In this document: piece after piece, positions 5,276-5,298 of the stretch
Layout of the letters: each line of letters starts with the position of its first letter
Position numbering within the stretch: the first letter of the stretch is position 1
DNA from: CAVLCC01 sp963624975
GTDB taxonomy: Bacteria > Actinomycetota > Coriobacteriia > Coriobacteriales > CADBOM01
Length of the DNA stretch: 5,298 nucleotides
Assembly (NCBI GenBank): GCA_963624975.1
Contig: CAVFRF010000087.1
Span: forward strand, 1 to 5,298
Direction: 5' to 3'
The notes under the pieces: model-generated
The model's input: the letters and a program-made list of their open reading frames with translations, nothing else
Told to the model about the DNA's origin: nothing
Database searches by the model: none
Program-made: the position numbers and the translations under genes

Positions 5276-5298
5276 AAACTCTTCCGGGGTGCCACCGC

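Noticed and set aside
5276..5298. GGGGTGCCACCGC at the right edge, reminiscent of a T-box antiterminator sequence
   Set aside because: It lacks the UGGN core of a T-box bulge, is only a few bases past the stop codon, and the window ends before any structure could be assessed.
1..5298. CRISPR array, tRNA, rRNA, insertion sequence or novel defence system
   Set aside because: No regularly spaced repeats, tRNA cloverleaf, transposase, flanking inverted repeats or recognisable defence effector was seen. The genes other than the surface protein are ordinary core-type genes.

Overview
The window is high-GC bacterial DNA with strongly G/C-biased third codon positions and Shine-Dalgarno-led genes, all on the + strand. 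A sortase-type surface protein, an AI-2E family permease, a DUF948-like membrane protein and a RarA ATPase together point to a Gram-positive actinobacterial relative. The best guess is class Coriobacteriia (Eggerthella/Slackia/Collinsella-like gut bacteria). That placement is inferred from protein style and has not been tested by alignment.

Layout. (1) 1-882: the C-terminal part of a cell-surface protein cut by the left edge, ending in a degenerate sortase signal (MAKTG), a membrane helix and an Arg-rich tail. (2) 883-1442: about 560 bp without a credible protein gene, but not empty. It holds a 15-bp hairpin terminator (929-964), a 14-nt tandem repeat next to a REP-like palindrome (997-1039), an extended -10 promoter (1106-1133), a structured non-coding RNA (about 1140-1307) that is probably 6S RNA, its intrinsic terminator (1308-1343), and a possible rarA promoter overlapping that terminator's T-run. 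I see nothing further in 883-928 or 1040-1105. (3) 1443-2810: rarA, a complete replication-associated recombination AAA+ ATPase. (4) 3005-3802: a membrane-anchored coiled-coil protein of DUF948 type. (5) 3815-3853: a strong intrinsic terminator, then a small leader hairpin. (6) 3914-5275: an AI-2E family (PF01594) polytopic permease. The last 23 bases are non-coding as far as can be seen.

How the parts fit. The probable 6S RNA would bind housekeeping RNA polymerase holoenzyme and tune transcription in stationary phase. It has its own promoter and terminator directly ahead of rarA. RarA acts at stalled replication forks. The two membrane proteins lie in tandem but are separated by a terminator, so the permease is either expressed by read-through or from a promoter I could not identify. 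No mobile element, CRISPR array, tRNA or rRNA was seen. The most interesting element is the 6S-like RNA: its 5' and 3' ends form a roughly 20-bp closing helix and a small hairpin sits in the 3' strand of the central bubble, as in known 6S RNAs.
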